The notes under the pieces: generated by a model
What the model was told of the DNA's origin: nothing
Database searches by the model: none
What the model saw: only the letters and a program-made list of their open reading frames with translations
Assembly: GCA_033060915.1 (NCBI GenBank)
Contig: CM065394.1
Location: forward strand, 20,931,501-20,995,500
Length of the DNA stretch: 64,000 nucleotides
From: Euryodendron excelsum
Lineage: Eukaryota; Streptophyta; Magnoliopsida; Ericales; Pentaphylacaceae
Direction of reading: 5' to 3'
Shown: one piece after another, positions 48,286 through 58,628 of the stretch
Layout of the letters: every line of letters starts with the position of its first letter
Position numbering within the stretch: position 1 is the stretch's first letter
Program-made: the position numbers and the translations under genes

Positions 48286-49084
48286 GCCATTTAGGAAATG
48301 TTTAAGGTCGGCAAGCAACGTATCTTTGACTAGATTTGGGCACCTGTACTAGTGACTACCATGCAATTTTTAGCCTGGCTTCACTAGGAGTGGCTCTAGA
48401 AAGTCCGGAAATGATTTGGAGGAACCGGGAATAACCTGGAAGGCCAGAAAGGAGCAGGAACACTTAAAATAGTGTCTTAGAGATATTTGACTTGAGAAGT
48501 GAGGATAAGATGTGTCGGAAAGGTTGACTGAGCCTTTAGGGGCAAAACGGTCAATCGGACCTGGAAACTGCTGGGACAGACTCGAATTGTCCCGAAAGAA
48601 CACTTGGGATCTGAAAACATTATTCAGAATGTTCCCAGAGGTTGCTGGTTTGATTCCCAGAGCCCGCGTGGTTGGAAAAGGAAACCGGCCCACCAGGGGC
48701 AAAACGGTCATTTTGTACCGGGTAGGCCGGAACTGACTCGGAATGATCCGGACAGGTAAAGGAAGGTTGAGAATACTATAAAAAGTATTCTCAGGACATT
48801 ACCGGTTTGATACCCAGAGCTGGTGCAGTTTTCAGGGTGTTCGGATGCCTAGGGGCAAAATGGTCATTTTGACCGGAAAGTATCGGAAAAGGTCCAAAGG
48901 ACAGTTTGGTCATTTTTCACCAAAGTGGGTTAACAGACACTGGTGTTGACCTGGGTTTTGAGTGTTTTCTCCACTCTAACGGCGATCGTCATGACACAGG
49001 GGTTTGTTGCCAATTCCCTATATTGACCTATTTATGAGTATTTCCGCTACTCTAACAGTTTTGTGAGTAGTTTCGCTACTCAGA

Positions 49085-49375
49085 CCGTCTCGAAGAATAA
49101 ACTGTCTCGAGAGAGGGATTAGAAAGGGGACTTATCACCTCCGAAGAGACGTGCCTGGATTGGAACTGTCTCGAGGAATAAACTGTCTCGAGAGTGGGAT
49201 TGGAAAGGGGACTTATCGTCTCCGAAGAGACGTGCCTGAATTGGAACCGTCTCGAGGAATAAACTGTCTCGAGAGTGGAATTGGAAAGGGGACTTATCGT
49301 CTCTGAAGAGACGTGCCTGAATTGGAATCGTCTCGAGGAATAAACTGTCTCGAGAGAGGGATTGGAATCGGAAAG
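49085..49375 (-). repeat. 81-bp minisatellite of LTR copy F
   Basis: GAGGAATAAACTGTCTCGAG recurs at 49174, 49255 and about 49336, with a first diverged unit at 49091. About four units, against nine in copy B. Confidence 0.9.
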
Positions 49376-49564
49376 GAAAGGACAATGCCCTTAAGGGCAT
49401 TTTGGTCACTTTGCCTCTATTTAGGCCTGACAGGCCCGCGAAGCGATGGAAAGACGGGATTTGGACCTAGAGAATTGGTTTTGATTGGAATATGCCCACA
49501 ATGACTTAAAAACAAGTCTGGACAGAGTGTAGACTGCCAAGCGGTCAAAAATGGGGTGCTTACA

Positions 49565-49760
49565 ATATTACCTCGGAAGAACTCCCCTGATCAATCAAAA
49601 TCCTCTTGAGATCGTACTCCCCCACACACAATGTCATAACTAGTGCGTCGTTATGGGGTACTTGGACCCCCACCAAGTCGTCATCGGTGAAGGTTATAGC
49701 CCCGCTTTCATTGTCAATCTTAGTTCTTGTTGTTGGGGCCTGCACCTGTATCACTTCTCT
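49565..49760 (-). pseudogene. Tat-1 protease, N-terminal part with active site
   Basis: Minus strand. GAITFTDDDLVGVQVPHNDA is followed by LVMTLCVGEYDLKRILIDQ and GSSSEVIL. The aspartic protease active site is therefore DQGSS, a variant of the usual DTGSS/DSGSS that occurs in some plant gypsy elements. It is cut by copy F right after SEVIL. Retroviral-type proteases process the gag-pol polyprotein; this copy cannot be made whole because of the insertions. Confidence 0.8.
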
Positions 49761-51538
49761 CAGGTGTGCAGCCTGTTCTATCTATGCTCAATATTTATTC
49801 GGGTCAACTTCCATCGAATTGGCTGAGCTATGCAGTACTGTTATTACTCTGTGTTGCTCCGTCCAAGCTTCTTTTTGCGGTGCATCCCTCGGTTTGGCCT
49901 GCTCTTCCTGTTTCGTTTTGTCATGGTCTATAAATTGGCTAAGGTGCCCAGCCTTCACTTAATCCTCTAGGTGATTCTTGAAGTGTCTACATTTTTGTCA
50001 TGTGGCCCCTTTCCTTACGATACAAGCAGAACTTCTTAGGGTCCCTGGTGATAGAATTCCCTCCCATCTTTGGTGGCCATTTGAAATAGGGCTTATCTCT
50101 TATCTGGGATAAAATCTTGTAGATCGAATCATTGAACATCGTGTTTATGTCTTCCAAGGTTCTCTTGCCCCTGCCATTGGGTTCCTACCGTCGAGGTTTT
50201 TTGGCCTTGCAGGACTCTTTCTTTCTTGATTTCTCACTGACCTTCTTTTGATTCGGTGGTATAAGGTCTTCTTCAACCCTTGAATATTGCTCAATTCGCT
50301 CCATGAGCTCAGGCATTCTGAGCGCTGGTCATTTGGTCAAGGATGGCCTCAAATAATGCTCCCTGGGTAAGCCAATTTTGAACCGTGCAACGGCGAGTTG
50401 TTCACTGTAGTCTTCAATCTTGTCGTAGGCCTCCCAGTAACGCCTAGCATATTGTTGTAGTCCTTCGTCCTCTTTCTTCTGTGGAGCTAATAGGTAGTCC
50501 ACCTCCCTTGGCTGCTTGCTATTAGCAATAAATCGTGTTGTAAATAGCTCAGCCACTTATTTCTAGCTCCCCATTGATCTCAAGGGTAGCTTGGTAAACC
50601 AACGAAGTGCTGATTCGCTTAAGCTGGATGGAAAAAGTTTGCACATCAAAGACTCATCTCCACTCTATAGAGCCATCATCTGCTTATAGTGTCGTATATG
50701 ACTAATGGGATCAGACTTCCCATCATAAGGAGTAAATCTCAGGGGTGTGAACTCCCTGGGAGTTCAGCACCTCTCTAGTCCTTCTGTGAACAAAGAGGAT
50801 GTGATTTGCTCCAAGGCCTTTCTCACCACATTCTGAGCTGTTCTTGCTTTGGGCTATACAGCTCTTTTCTCTAATTGGTCATTAGGCCATCGATTTAGGT
50901 CCTCCCGACCTGCATTCGGGTCAGCTCAATCTCTCCCCATCGATGACTGACCTCTCCATGGCGGATGACCCTCTCTGCTTGTCCTCTTATGATGGCTAGT
51001 ACTGGAGCATGGCTACGAGGCTGCCTAATAGAGGGGACGCTGGTGCTCCGTGAATTTGACCTTTTCTCCGACGTCTGAGCCGACCTTTAGATCTCCCTTG
51101 ATTCCTATTTTTACCCTCATGCCGACTTCTCTGTCTAGTAGCATCCTCCTTCGCGGCTCTTAACTGCTCTTCCAATTTGCTAATCTTCTGGTCACGCTTC
51201 CTTAATTCCTTCTCTGGAACCCTAGGGCTTGAGTACCTTCGAGGGGGATCACTAAAATGTGAATGGTTTCTCCAACTGTTACCTGGGCAGAGAGGATTCT
51301 GGCTTATAGTTTGGGGTCCCCTATACTGATAGTCTTCCTCGGTGTCTAGGAGATCAGAAGCTGGGTAATGAATTTCTGGCTATAGGTGTCAATCCCTCCA
51401 ACCTGGGTAATACGTTGACTGGTCCTACTATTTCGACGAAATTTTCCCCTCTAAAGAGGGATGGCTTCAAACATCTTGGCTTTCAGGAATCTCATGGCTA
51501 TTAAGTACTATTCTTCCTCTAAGGTTGCTTGTACTCAT
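49761..51538 (-). pseudogene. Tat-1 gag
   Basis: Minus strand; likely start ATG at 51538 (MSTSNLRG). A basic, coiled-coil N-terminal part (PEKELRKRDQKISKLEEQL, near 51140-51230) is followed by the capsid-type retrotransposon gag domain, best kept at 50329-50556: MAELFTTRFIANSKQ, EGLQQYARRYWEAYDKI and VARFKIGL. Next come FKWPPKMGG and a zinc-knuckle-like KFCLYRKERGHMTKxCxTLQEHLE region (49990-50090), which keeps the C-x2-6-H-x-C-like pattern of Tat gag. At least ten stops and several frame changes. It would form the particle that packages element RNA. Confidence 0.78.
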
Positions 51539-51553
51539 CTTCTTAGCTTGGTC

Positions 51554-51571
51554 TTCTCATAGACGGTGCCA
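51554..51571 (-). other. Primer-binding-site-like sequence of Tat-1
   Basis: The minus strand reads TGGCACCGTCTATGAGAAG ten bases inside the 5' LTR. It differs at three positions from TGGCGCCGTCTGTGGGAA, a PBS form seen in plant gypsy elements and, as TAGCGCCGTCTGTGGGAA, at 53023 in this window. The differences are all G to A on this strand. Confidence 0.7.
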
Positions 51572-51580
51572 AATTATAAG

Positions 51581-52049
51581 TGAAATTTTTAGAAAGGCTT
51601 GATCTGCTCTGCGAACCAACTTGACGAGTTCCAAGCAATCTATAAGAGAAGCAAACAATGAGAATGTGTCAACCCTCTTTAGGCCAATGGCACTTTGATT
51701 ATTAAGTCAAACCAACTTAACTTTAACGAACTCAATGAAAAGTGTTCTCAATACTAACTCAAGTGAACGTACTTTGCTTTTTAGTGGTACGATATTTTTA
51801 TAGGCTTCGGAGGCCTCATTCCTTATGGGAATGGTATTCATTCTCCTTCTAGGAGTCTATCACTTTTAGATTATTTGAAGATGGATTTAGTCTTATCCTT
51901 AGGTGTCCTAGTCCAGGTTGGCTTGGGACTCCTACCCATTAGGCTTGCCTGTTGAACACTTTGGGCTCAATTTAATTTGCTGGGCCTATCCATTTTTGAT
52001 CGAGCCTAAAATATTTATTAACTAGGCTTTCTGATATATTTGGCCCACA
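51581..52049 (-). repeat. 5' LTR of Tat-1
   Basis: 469 bp, the same length as the 3' LTR at 24495. Terminal TG at 52049 (minus TGTGGGCC) and CA at 51581 (minus TTTCA). TATAAAA box with an adjacent GGCCTCCGAAGCC dyad (about 51797-51820). Confidence 0.85.
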
Positions 52050-52467
52050 AATATTTCCTTTTTAAAAAATATTAAATAACAAAAAAACATAGATATTATA
52101 TATGTACTCATAAATGTATTGTATGTATGAAATTTCAAGTTGACCGGGCTTGAAATACTCTTCCCAAGGCCGGTCCACAATTACATCTAGGCCAAAAAAA
52201 AAAAAAAATCCAAGCCTGGCCCTCTACTTGTGATCACAAACTCTATAAATAAGCAGGCCATTGTCCAAACCTACCTTGCACATCTTGGATTGTTATTCAA
52301 TCAACATCGATTAATGGGGTTGTGTTTTGTGGTTTTGGGCAATATAATTTTGTGGCATCAATACAAACCTTATAAATATTATAACGTATTTGATTTGGAA
52401 AGTTATAATGATAAATAATTTAAAAAAACTATTTTATGCGATGACTATAGAGTACAAAGTTAGAAAC
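52050..52467. other. AT-rich spacer between the two Tat elements
   Basis: No gene. GGGCTTGAAATACTCTTCCC, GGCCGGTCCAC and a 17-base A-run near 52193 resemble the GCCCAAGC-rich DNA left of Tat-1 (24240-24365), so both flanks may be halves of one older element split by Tat-1. Weak inference. Confidence 0.35.
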
Positions 52468-53020
52468 TGGTGATGATGTTTTCCCGACCAGACCAGGGAC
52501 CGTATGATCTGACCAGCACCAACCAGACCACGTCTTCCCACGTCATCTGGCCTTTATCCAACTAAGTCCCTCGACCTTGTTTATAGGACCCACGCCTGAT
52601 ATCAGACACTCTAGCGCACACTTGGGGCGTGGGCGTGGCGTGGCGTGGCGTGTACAAGCAACAATCGTCATACCTCTGACACCATTCTGACACACGCCAC
52701 CATATAGTGTAGAAAAGACCCACTCAAGTGCCCTATCACAGCTCTGACCCTCCAACGAGAGGCCACCAAGTGGAGAGGCCACCTACTACTCCCATGCAAA
52801 CATACAAAGCAAAACGGCCAACTTCACCAGGTACGCATACGAAAAACCCTAGCAAAATAAACACTCCAAGCAATATCATTCTCTGAAATCTAACTTGAAC
52901 ACCGGAGGGCCTTTGGCTGCCACTGCACCGGTAGGTTTAGTGCAGGATATCGCCGATCAACCGATAGGAGAGCCTGTCTCAGTCTTGGGGGCAAGATACC
53001 ACGAGTTAGCTGCATCATCA
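52468..53020 (+). repeat. 5' LTR of Tat-2
   Basis: 553 bp, TGGTGATGATG to GCATCATCA. Compared with the 3' LTR it lacks about 65 bases (around 52568) and has an additional GTGGC unit at 52628-52650. Contains AAAAACCCTAGC (52844) and a diverged set of substitutions. Confidence 0.92.
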
Positions 53021-53022
53021 AC

Positions 53023-53040
53023 TAGCGCCGTCTGTGGGAA
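53023..53040 (+). other. Primer-binding site of Tat-2
   Basis: TAGCGCCGTCTGTGGGAA two bases after the 5' LTR. It fits the TGGCGCCGTCTGTGGGAA class of plant gypsy PBS with one change. The matching tRNA was not determined. Confidence 0.8.
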
Positions 53041-53110
53041 ATGACTATTCTTGTGGCTTTTCATGGTCTTGACTAGGTCTGGGATTAGCACTCACCCAAA
53101 AGGAAGCTCG

Positions 53111-54483
53111 ATGGCAGATTCAAGCATGGAGAAGATAGCCGCCCTGGAGAAGACGGTGGCTGACATGATGGCCAACATACAATAACTAGCTCGTCAAAAT
53201 GCAGAGTTACTTCAACGAGCTCCAGTTCCTCCAGCAGAGATTCCACCGCTGCCTAACTTGCTGGCGGCAGAACAAGAAGACCAGGAGGTCGACAAGGATC
53301 CTTCCATTCCCCCCAACGGCAACGAGAACGGCAATGGAGGAAGGGTTGAGGACACTCTCCTCTGCCGTGAGCCCCACATCGAAGAAGCGCAAACCAGCCA
53401 TGTCATCCCGTCGAGAACAGAGATGGTAGGTGATAAACCAAAAAGTTCTCATGCGTGGGATGAACAACTGAGGGCCATGCAAGCCCAAATGGCAAGAGTT
53501 TTGGCCATTGTGGAAGCCAAAGCCCCAAACACCGTGGACGCACTCATGGTAGAACGGCGTCACCATTCACACAGAAGGTGATGGACTACCTACTCCCCCC
53601 AAAGTTCAAAATGCTGACTGTGGATGCGTTCAATGGGTCTAGAGACCCAGTGGACCACTTGGAGACGTTCAGGGCACTCATGCATCTGCAGGCAGTGCCG
53701 AACGAGATCATGTGCAAAGCATTCCCAGTCACGTTGAAAGGTTTGGCACAAACCTAGTTCAACAAGATCAAACCAACGACGGTCTCCACCTTTAAAGAAC
53801 TCAGCAAGCTTGTTGTGAGCCACTACATTGGGGCCCAAAGGCAAAGAAGGCTTGTAGCATACCTGTTGACCGTGAGGCAGAAGAAGGAGGAGACGCTACG
53901 AGAGTATATGGGGAGGCTCAACCAGGAAACTCTGGTCGTGGATGACATGGACGACAAGGTGGTCATCACAGCATTCATGAGCGGCTTAAGAAGTAGGAAA
54001 CTCCTCTTCTCCTTATCGAAGAGGCCACCCTAAGACATAGCCGAATAGAATCTTCGAGCCCAGAAGCACATGAACGCAGAAGATGCCAAGAGCGCAAGGC
54101 GAGACAATGACGAAGGGAGTAGCTCGTGTGTAGATAAGAAGGGGTCGGGTGGAACCTCAAACGAGGAAAGGGAGACAAAAGCGAGCAGGGCCAACAACCG
54201 GGCAAGAAGCCAAAGAGAAGAACAACGAGAGCACTATTGCGGGTTAGACCAAACGTTCACCCCGCTCACGACGAAGTTGAAGGACGTATTGATGGAGATA
54301 CGGGATGACCCAGACCTGAAATGGCCTGAGCATCAGAAGACACCCTCGACCATGAGGAACAGAAGGAGATACTGCCGGTTCCATCGAGATCACGGCTATG
54401 ACACGGAGGACTATATTGACCTGAAGCAGCAGATCGAGGATCTGATCAAACAAGGCAGACTGAATCGATATGTAGCTGGCTGA
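53111..54483 (+). pseudogene. Tat-2 gag
   Basis: Starts at ATG 53111 (MADSSMEKIAALEKTV, a short coiled coil). Stop codons in frame include a TAA after MMANIQ and a TAG at the place of an expected Trp (LAQT*FNKI), and the frame shifts near 53578. The capsid-type gag domain is clear at 53600-54030: FKMLTVDAFNGSRDPVDHL, FKELSKLVVSHYIGAQR, KEETLREYMGRLNQE and VITAFMSGLR. A basic linker follows, then FTPLTTKLKDVLMEI and a zinc-knuckle-like RRYCRFHRDHGYDTEDYIDL before LIKQGRLNRYV. Order and motifs are those of Tat gag. Non-functional. Confidence 0.88.
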
Positions 54484-55197
54484 AACTGAAGACGGGGGGA
54501 CCGACGTAATCTGGTACTAGCTGAAACAACCACCCAACCCATTGGAGAGATAAGGGTTATTGCAGGAGGATTTGCCGGAGGAGGAGAGTCCTCTTCAGCA
54601 CACAAGAAGCATGTTCGGGAGATCCGAACCGAGGCAGAAGTGATGCTGGTCGTGGCGGCCAGCAAGAAGATGAAGAACGAAGGCCTTGTGATCACCTTCA
54701 CGGAAGAAGAAGCTATCGAGCTACGCCAACCACATGACGACCCTTTGGTCATCTCGGCGGTGATCTCCAACTTCAAAACTTGGAAAATCTTGATTGACAG
54801 CGGAAGCTCAGCAGACATCCTATTTAGGGGGGCCTTCGAGAAGATACAGACCGGCAAGGAAAAGTTACAGCCAGTCAACTCTCCGTTGGTCGACTTTATA
54901 GGAGACCGGGTGGTCCCTCTCAGGTCCATCACTTTACCAGTGACCCATGAGGAGGAACCACACCGGGCAACAAAAATGGTCTACTTCTTGGTCGTGGACT
55001 GCCTACCTGCATACAACGCCATCATTAGACGAACTGCTCTGAAACAATTCAAGGCAGTCACTTCCATATACCATCTCCGGATCAAATTCCTGACCGACTC
55101 TGGGGTTGAATGCGCCAGGGGCGACCAGAAAGAGGCACAAGAATGTTACATAACTTCCCTGAAAAGGGAACCCAACAGAGAGACCCTGGTTATCTAA
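54484..55197 (+). pseudogene. Tat-2 protease
   Basis: Open from about 54583 to TAA at 55195. GLVITFTEEEAIELRQPHDD leads to the aspartic protease active site ILIDSGSSADIL (about 54788-54825), with the standard D-S-G-S-S. The C-terminal YNAIIRRTALKQFKAVTS replaces the usual YNAILGRxxL, so the conserved Gly has become Arg. HLRIKFLTDSGV and QECYITSL close the domain. Before 54583 there are stops (WYWPT-like region). It would cut gag-pol. Confidence 0.85.
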
Positions 55198-56007
55198 GAG
55201 CTCAAACCAAGGGACGAAGACGAGGTTAGGAGGGGCGAGCCAGCAGAGGAGCTAGAAGAAGTACCAGTCGGCGCTCAAGAGCAGAACGAAACAGTGAAGA
55301 TTGGGGTTGCCGCACCGGAGAAGTTGAAGCAGCAGCTGCGAAGGTTCCTAAGGGATAATGTTAACGTGTTCGCCTGGTCTTACAAGGATATACCTGGTAT
55401 TGATGCATGAGTAGCAGCTCATTACTTTAACATTGACCCTAAGGCCGGGTCGGTAAAGCAAAAGAGAAGGAACTTTGCACCGAACAGAAATGATGCAGTT
55501 GCTGAGGAAGCGGAGAAGCTAGTGCAAGCGAAGTTCATAAGAGAAGTGCATTACCCCACTTGGCTCTCCAACGACGTCATGGTAAAGAAGTCCAATGGGA
55601 AATGGCGAATGTGCGTTGACTTCACTGACCTGAATAAAGCGTGCCCAAAGGACAATTTTCCCCTGCCAATCATCGACCTCCTCGTCGACTCTACCGCAGG
55701 GTATGAAATGCTAACTTTTATAGATGCTTTTTTAGGATACAACCAGATCCAGATGGCCGAGCGCAACCAGGAGCATACGGCCTTCATTACAGACCGGGGG
55801 CTCTATTGCTACAATGTTATATCGCTCGGACTGAAGAATGGTAGAGCAACATACCAACGGCTAGTCAACCTCATGTTCAAATCACATATTGAGCGTAATG
55901 TCAAAGTTTACGTGGACGACATGCTGGTGAAGAGCAAGGAAGCTGCCAACCATCTACAGGACCTCGAAAAGACATTTCGAACATTGCACAAGTACTAGAT
56001 GAAGCTC
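55198..56007 (+). pseudogene. Tat-2 reverse transcriptase, truncated after the palm
   Basis: Begins with the acidic linker (EVPVGAQEQNETVKIG, FLRDNVNVFAWSYKDIPGI; one TGA follows). RT motifs in order: FIREVHYPTWLSNDVMVKK, CVDFTDLNKACPKDNFPLP, MLTFIDAFLGYNQIQMAE, GLKNGRATYQRL, and the catalytic VKVYVDDMLVKS. FIDAYSGY is altered to FIDAFLGY and GLKNAGATYQ to GLKNGRATYQ. A TAG follows LHKY. The thumb breaks off after MKLN at about 56008, where integrase sequence begins. Copies RNA to DNA when intact; this copy is not. Confidence 0.9.
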
Positions 56008-57129
56008 AACAAAAAGGGGCACACCATGCCGCTGCTCCGCTGCGCCAATGAGGAAGAGGCAAACTACATCATGAGGGAGGTTCACGAAGGGGTGTGTGGA
56101 AACCACTCTAGTGGTCGGTCCCTCACCAAAAAGATTCTATGAATAGCCTATTATTGACCCACCATGGAGAAAAATGCCCAGGAATTTATCAAGAATTCTG
56201 ACAAGTGTCAACGATTCGCCAACATTCCGAAGCTGCCCTCTCATGAGCTAACCCCGATCCAGACCCCTTGGCCCTTCGCCCAATGGGGGATCGACATCGT
56301 GGGACTGTTACCGCTCGGCAAAGGGCAGAGGAAGTTCGCTGTTGTGGCTATCGACTACTTCACCAAGTGGGCGGAGGCAGAAGCTCTACCGATGATCACT
56401 GAAGAGAAAATGAAGAAGTTTCTATGGTAGAATATCATTTGCAGGTTCAGAATCCCTCGGACCATCATCATGGACAACGGAAAGCAGTTCGAAGGTAGAC
56501 AGTTCAACCAGTTATGCACTGACTTGGGGATCAGCCATCACGCTTCATCCCCTGAGCATCCTCAAGCCAACGGCCAAGTCGAAGTTACCAACAGATCCCT
56601 CTTGAAGATACTCAAGATGAAATTGGAGAAGTCCAAAGGCCTATGGGCGGAAGAACTCCCTAACATCCTTTGAGCCTATAGAACAACGGAGAGAGTGTCC
56701 ACGGGGTAGACGCCGTTCTTGCTTACCTTTGGCACCGAAGTCGTCATTCCAGTAGAGATCAGCCTCCCGAGCCCGAGGACGACGCAGTTTGACCCCGTAG
56801 CCAACAATGAAGCCATGAATGTGGATCTAGATCTATTGGAGGAAAAGAAGCTACAGGCAGCTATGAGGGTGACATCCTACCAGTAGAAGATGTGCCAATA
56901 CCATAACTCTAGAGTCCGACCTAAAGATTTCTCAACTGGAGATCTTGTTTTGAAAAGGGTCAACCAATCTACCAAAGATCCGAGGGAAGAAAAGCTCGGG
57001 CCCAATTGGGAAGGCCCATACGAGGTGATCAATAATACCAGGAAGGGGACCTACAAACTGAAGAACCAGGCGAGCAAAGAACTTTCACACCCATGGCATG
57101 CAGAACACTTGAGAAAGTACTACTTTTGA
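56008..57129 (+). pseudogene. Tat-2 integrase, joined directly to RT
   Basis: Starts abruptly with KKGHTMPLLRC. The zinc module has REVHEGVCGNHSSGRS and NSDKCQRFANIP, so the first Cys of the usual CDKCQ is Ser. The catalytic core has WGIDIVGLLP (Asp), IIMDNGKQFEG (Asp) and SPEHPQANGQVEVTN (Glu), the D,D-35-E set. LKMKLEKSKGLWAEELPNIL and PFLLTFGTEVVIPVEI follow, then the C-terminal GDLVLKRVNQ and LGPNWEGPYEV and HPWHAEHLRKYYF, a full end to the protein with a stop at 57127-57129. Stops at five or more sites. Confidence 0.9.
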
Positions 57130-57207
57130 AAGTCTTCTTGTTGTAATCCAATAGACTAGCAATGAAAAGGACCGTTCAACAATTGTCTACTTGCATGGAA
57201 TCGACGT
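57130..57207 (+). other. Spacer after Tat-2 integrase
   Basis: Short non-coding link into the tandem array. Confidence 0.5.
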
Positions 57208-57648
57208 AGAATCTGCTCAATCCTCGTGTTGAGCAGAGCCAAACAGCCTTTATGGCAATGGCATAGAATATGCTCGGTCCACGTGCCAAACAGAGCTAGA
57301 CGGCCTTTATAGCAATGGCATAGAATCTACTCGGTCCACGTGCTGAGCAGAGCCAAACGGCCTTATTGGCAATGGCATAGAATCTGCTCGGTCCATGTGC
57401 CGAGTAGAGCCAGACGGCCTTATTGGCAATGGCATAGAATCTTCTCGGTCCACGTGGCCGAGTCAAGCCAGAGGGCCTTTATGGCAATGGCATAGAATCT
57501 GCTCGGTCCATGTGCCGAGTAGAGCCTGACAGCCTTATTGGCAATGGCATGGAATCTGCTCGATCCACTTACCGAGTAGAGCTAGACGGCCTTTATGACA
57601 ATGGCATAGAATCTGCTCAGTCCACGTAACCAAGCAGAGCCAAATACA
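57208..57648. repeat. 57-58-bp tandem array of Tat-2, about eight units
   Basis: Units start with AGAATCTGCTCGGTCCACGT at 57208, 57265, 57322 and so on, and end with TTGGCAATGGCAT. Most hold a dyad GCTCGG-N8-CCGAGC whose loop carries the G-box core CACGTG. Variable arrays between pol and 3' LTR are known in Tat-type elements. Confidence 0.92.
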
Positions 57649-58482
57649 GAATGCAACAACAGTACCTAACATTAGCATTCAACCGCATATAACGCAAAGA
57701 ATTCTACAAAAGTTTTTTCAGCAAAGTATTCTACGAGAGAAGAAGTTTTCATTGAAATAAAAAATAGTACAAGGGCAAAACACCCCTTTACCCAAAAATA
57801 AAAAATAAAATAACCAACAAAGCAAAACAACCAAGGGAGCTCAGACTACATTCACGACTGAGCCTGCTCGGTAGTTCGTCCTTCCCCCTCAGTAACCTTC
57901 TGTCAAGCCTCTTTGGTCTGAGCCCCTATAGCGGCCTCTTGCCGGGTTTTACCGGCCTGGGCTTCCCCAGTGACCTCCTGATGGGCCCCCTTTGCGACCT
58001 CAACTGCCACTTGACCTGCAGCGTTCTGATTAGCCGTGGGCAGGTCTTCATCAAGGGGATCTAGGTTCGAGAAGTCCAAGTCAGGATACTTCTTGGACGC
58101 TTTCTTCTGGGCAAATTCAAAGCCCTGGAAAAAGGTGGGCTCCAGTAAGGCCTGGAAGTCGTCCCCATCCTTAAATTGCTATATAGCCTCCGCCCCTGCC
58201 CTCTTGAGCTCGTGGCCGAAGGCTGCTACGGTCCTCTCCAGCTCATGCCTTTTGGCCTGCTCGGTCGAGAAGTCCAGCAGCAGCTTGTTAGCTTGCCTTG
58301 TGAGCCTCTCATTATCCTCACGAGCCGACTTGACCTCTGCCAGGGCAGAGTCCCTCGTAGCTCAAGCAGTGGAGACGTCGTCCTTCAAGGATTGGACCTT
58401 CTGGATGAGCGCCGAGCTGGCAGCCTTTTCCTCCTGAAAGGCCTTCTTCGAAGTCTCCAGACAGTGGCCCAAAGTCAGAACC

Positions 58483-58628
58483 CTGGCAAGAGATTAAAAA
58501 TTGAATGGTTAGAAGTTGACTATACACAGGTCGAGGCAGAACATAATGACAACTGTATAAAGGGGCTCAATTTAAAGAGGTCGTGGTTTGAGTCCCTGAC
58601 CAGACGCGAATTCGGATGCTTGCCTAAC
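58483..58628 (-). other. Putative intron 3 of the Tat-2 antisense gene
   Basis: Minus donor CACAAG/GTTAGG at 58628, acceptor ATCTCTTGCCAG ending at 58483; 146 bases. It is directly followed by the coiled-coil exon in frame. Confidence 0.5.

Larger units (their letters stand above)
44874..49564 (-). mobile_element. Solo LTR, copy F of the 5-kb family (TSD ATATT)
   Basis: 4,691 bp in minus orientation, TGTCGCGCCC at 44874 to GTGCTTACA at 49564, flanked by ATATT at 44869-44873 and 49565-49569. It interrupts the Tat-1 protease just after its active site. It has an 81-bp minisatellite (49085-49375; GGAATAAACTGTCTCGAG recurs every 81 bases), a perfect 23-base dyad (48263-48285), TATTTATA (48164-48171), the conserved leader (47570-47720) and the TTTCCTAA-type half (45450-46700). 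Together with copy E it makes an inverted repeat with arms of about 4.7 kb. Confidence 0.96.
24495..52049 (-). mobile_element. Tat-type Ty3/gypsy retrotransposon with four nested solo LTRs (Tat-1)
   Basis: A minus-strand element with 3' LTR at 24495-24963 and 5' LTR at 51581-52049. Reading right to left it has PBS, gag, protease, RT, RNase H, a second RNase H, integrase, a tandem repeat, and an extra gene on the opposite strand. The second RNase H and the antisense extra gene are known marks of the Tat lineage. It spans 27,555 bp, but 17.2 kb of this is four later insertions (29105-35069, 37784-39589, 39816-44568, 44874-49564). Coding resumes in register on the other side of each one. No matching target duplication was seen at its outer ends (GTAAA and AATAT), so an end may be eroded. 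Every gene has stops or frame breaks. Confidence 0.88.

Noticed and set aside
24490..52054. Target duplication of Tat-1
   Set aside because: Flanks GTAAA and AATAT do not match; shifting the ends by a few bases gives only AAAT-like words that are expected by chance in AT-rich DNA.
53207..53566. Minus-strand 119-codon frame over Tat-2 gag as a gene
   Set aside because: It is a shadow of the gag coding sequence, which has clear motifs on the plus strand.
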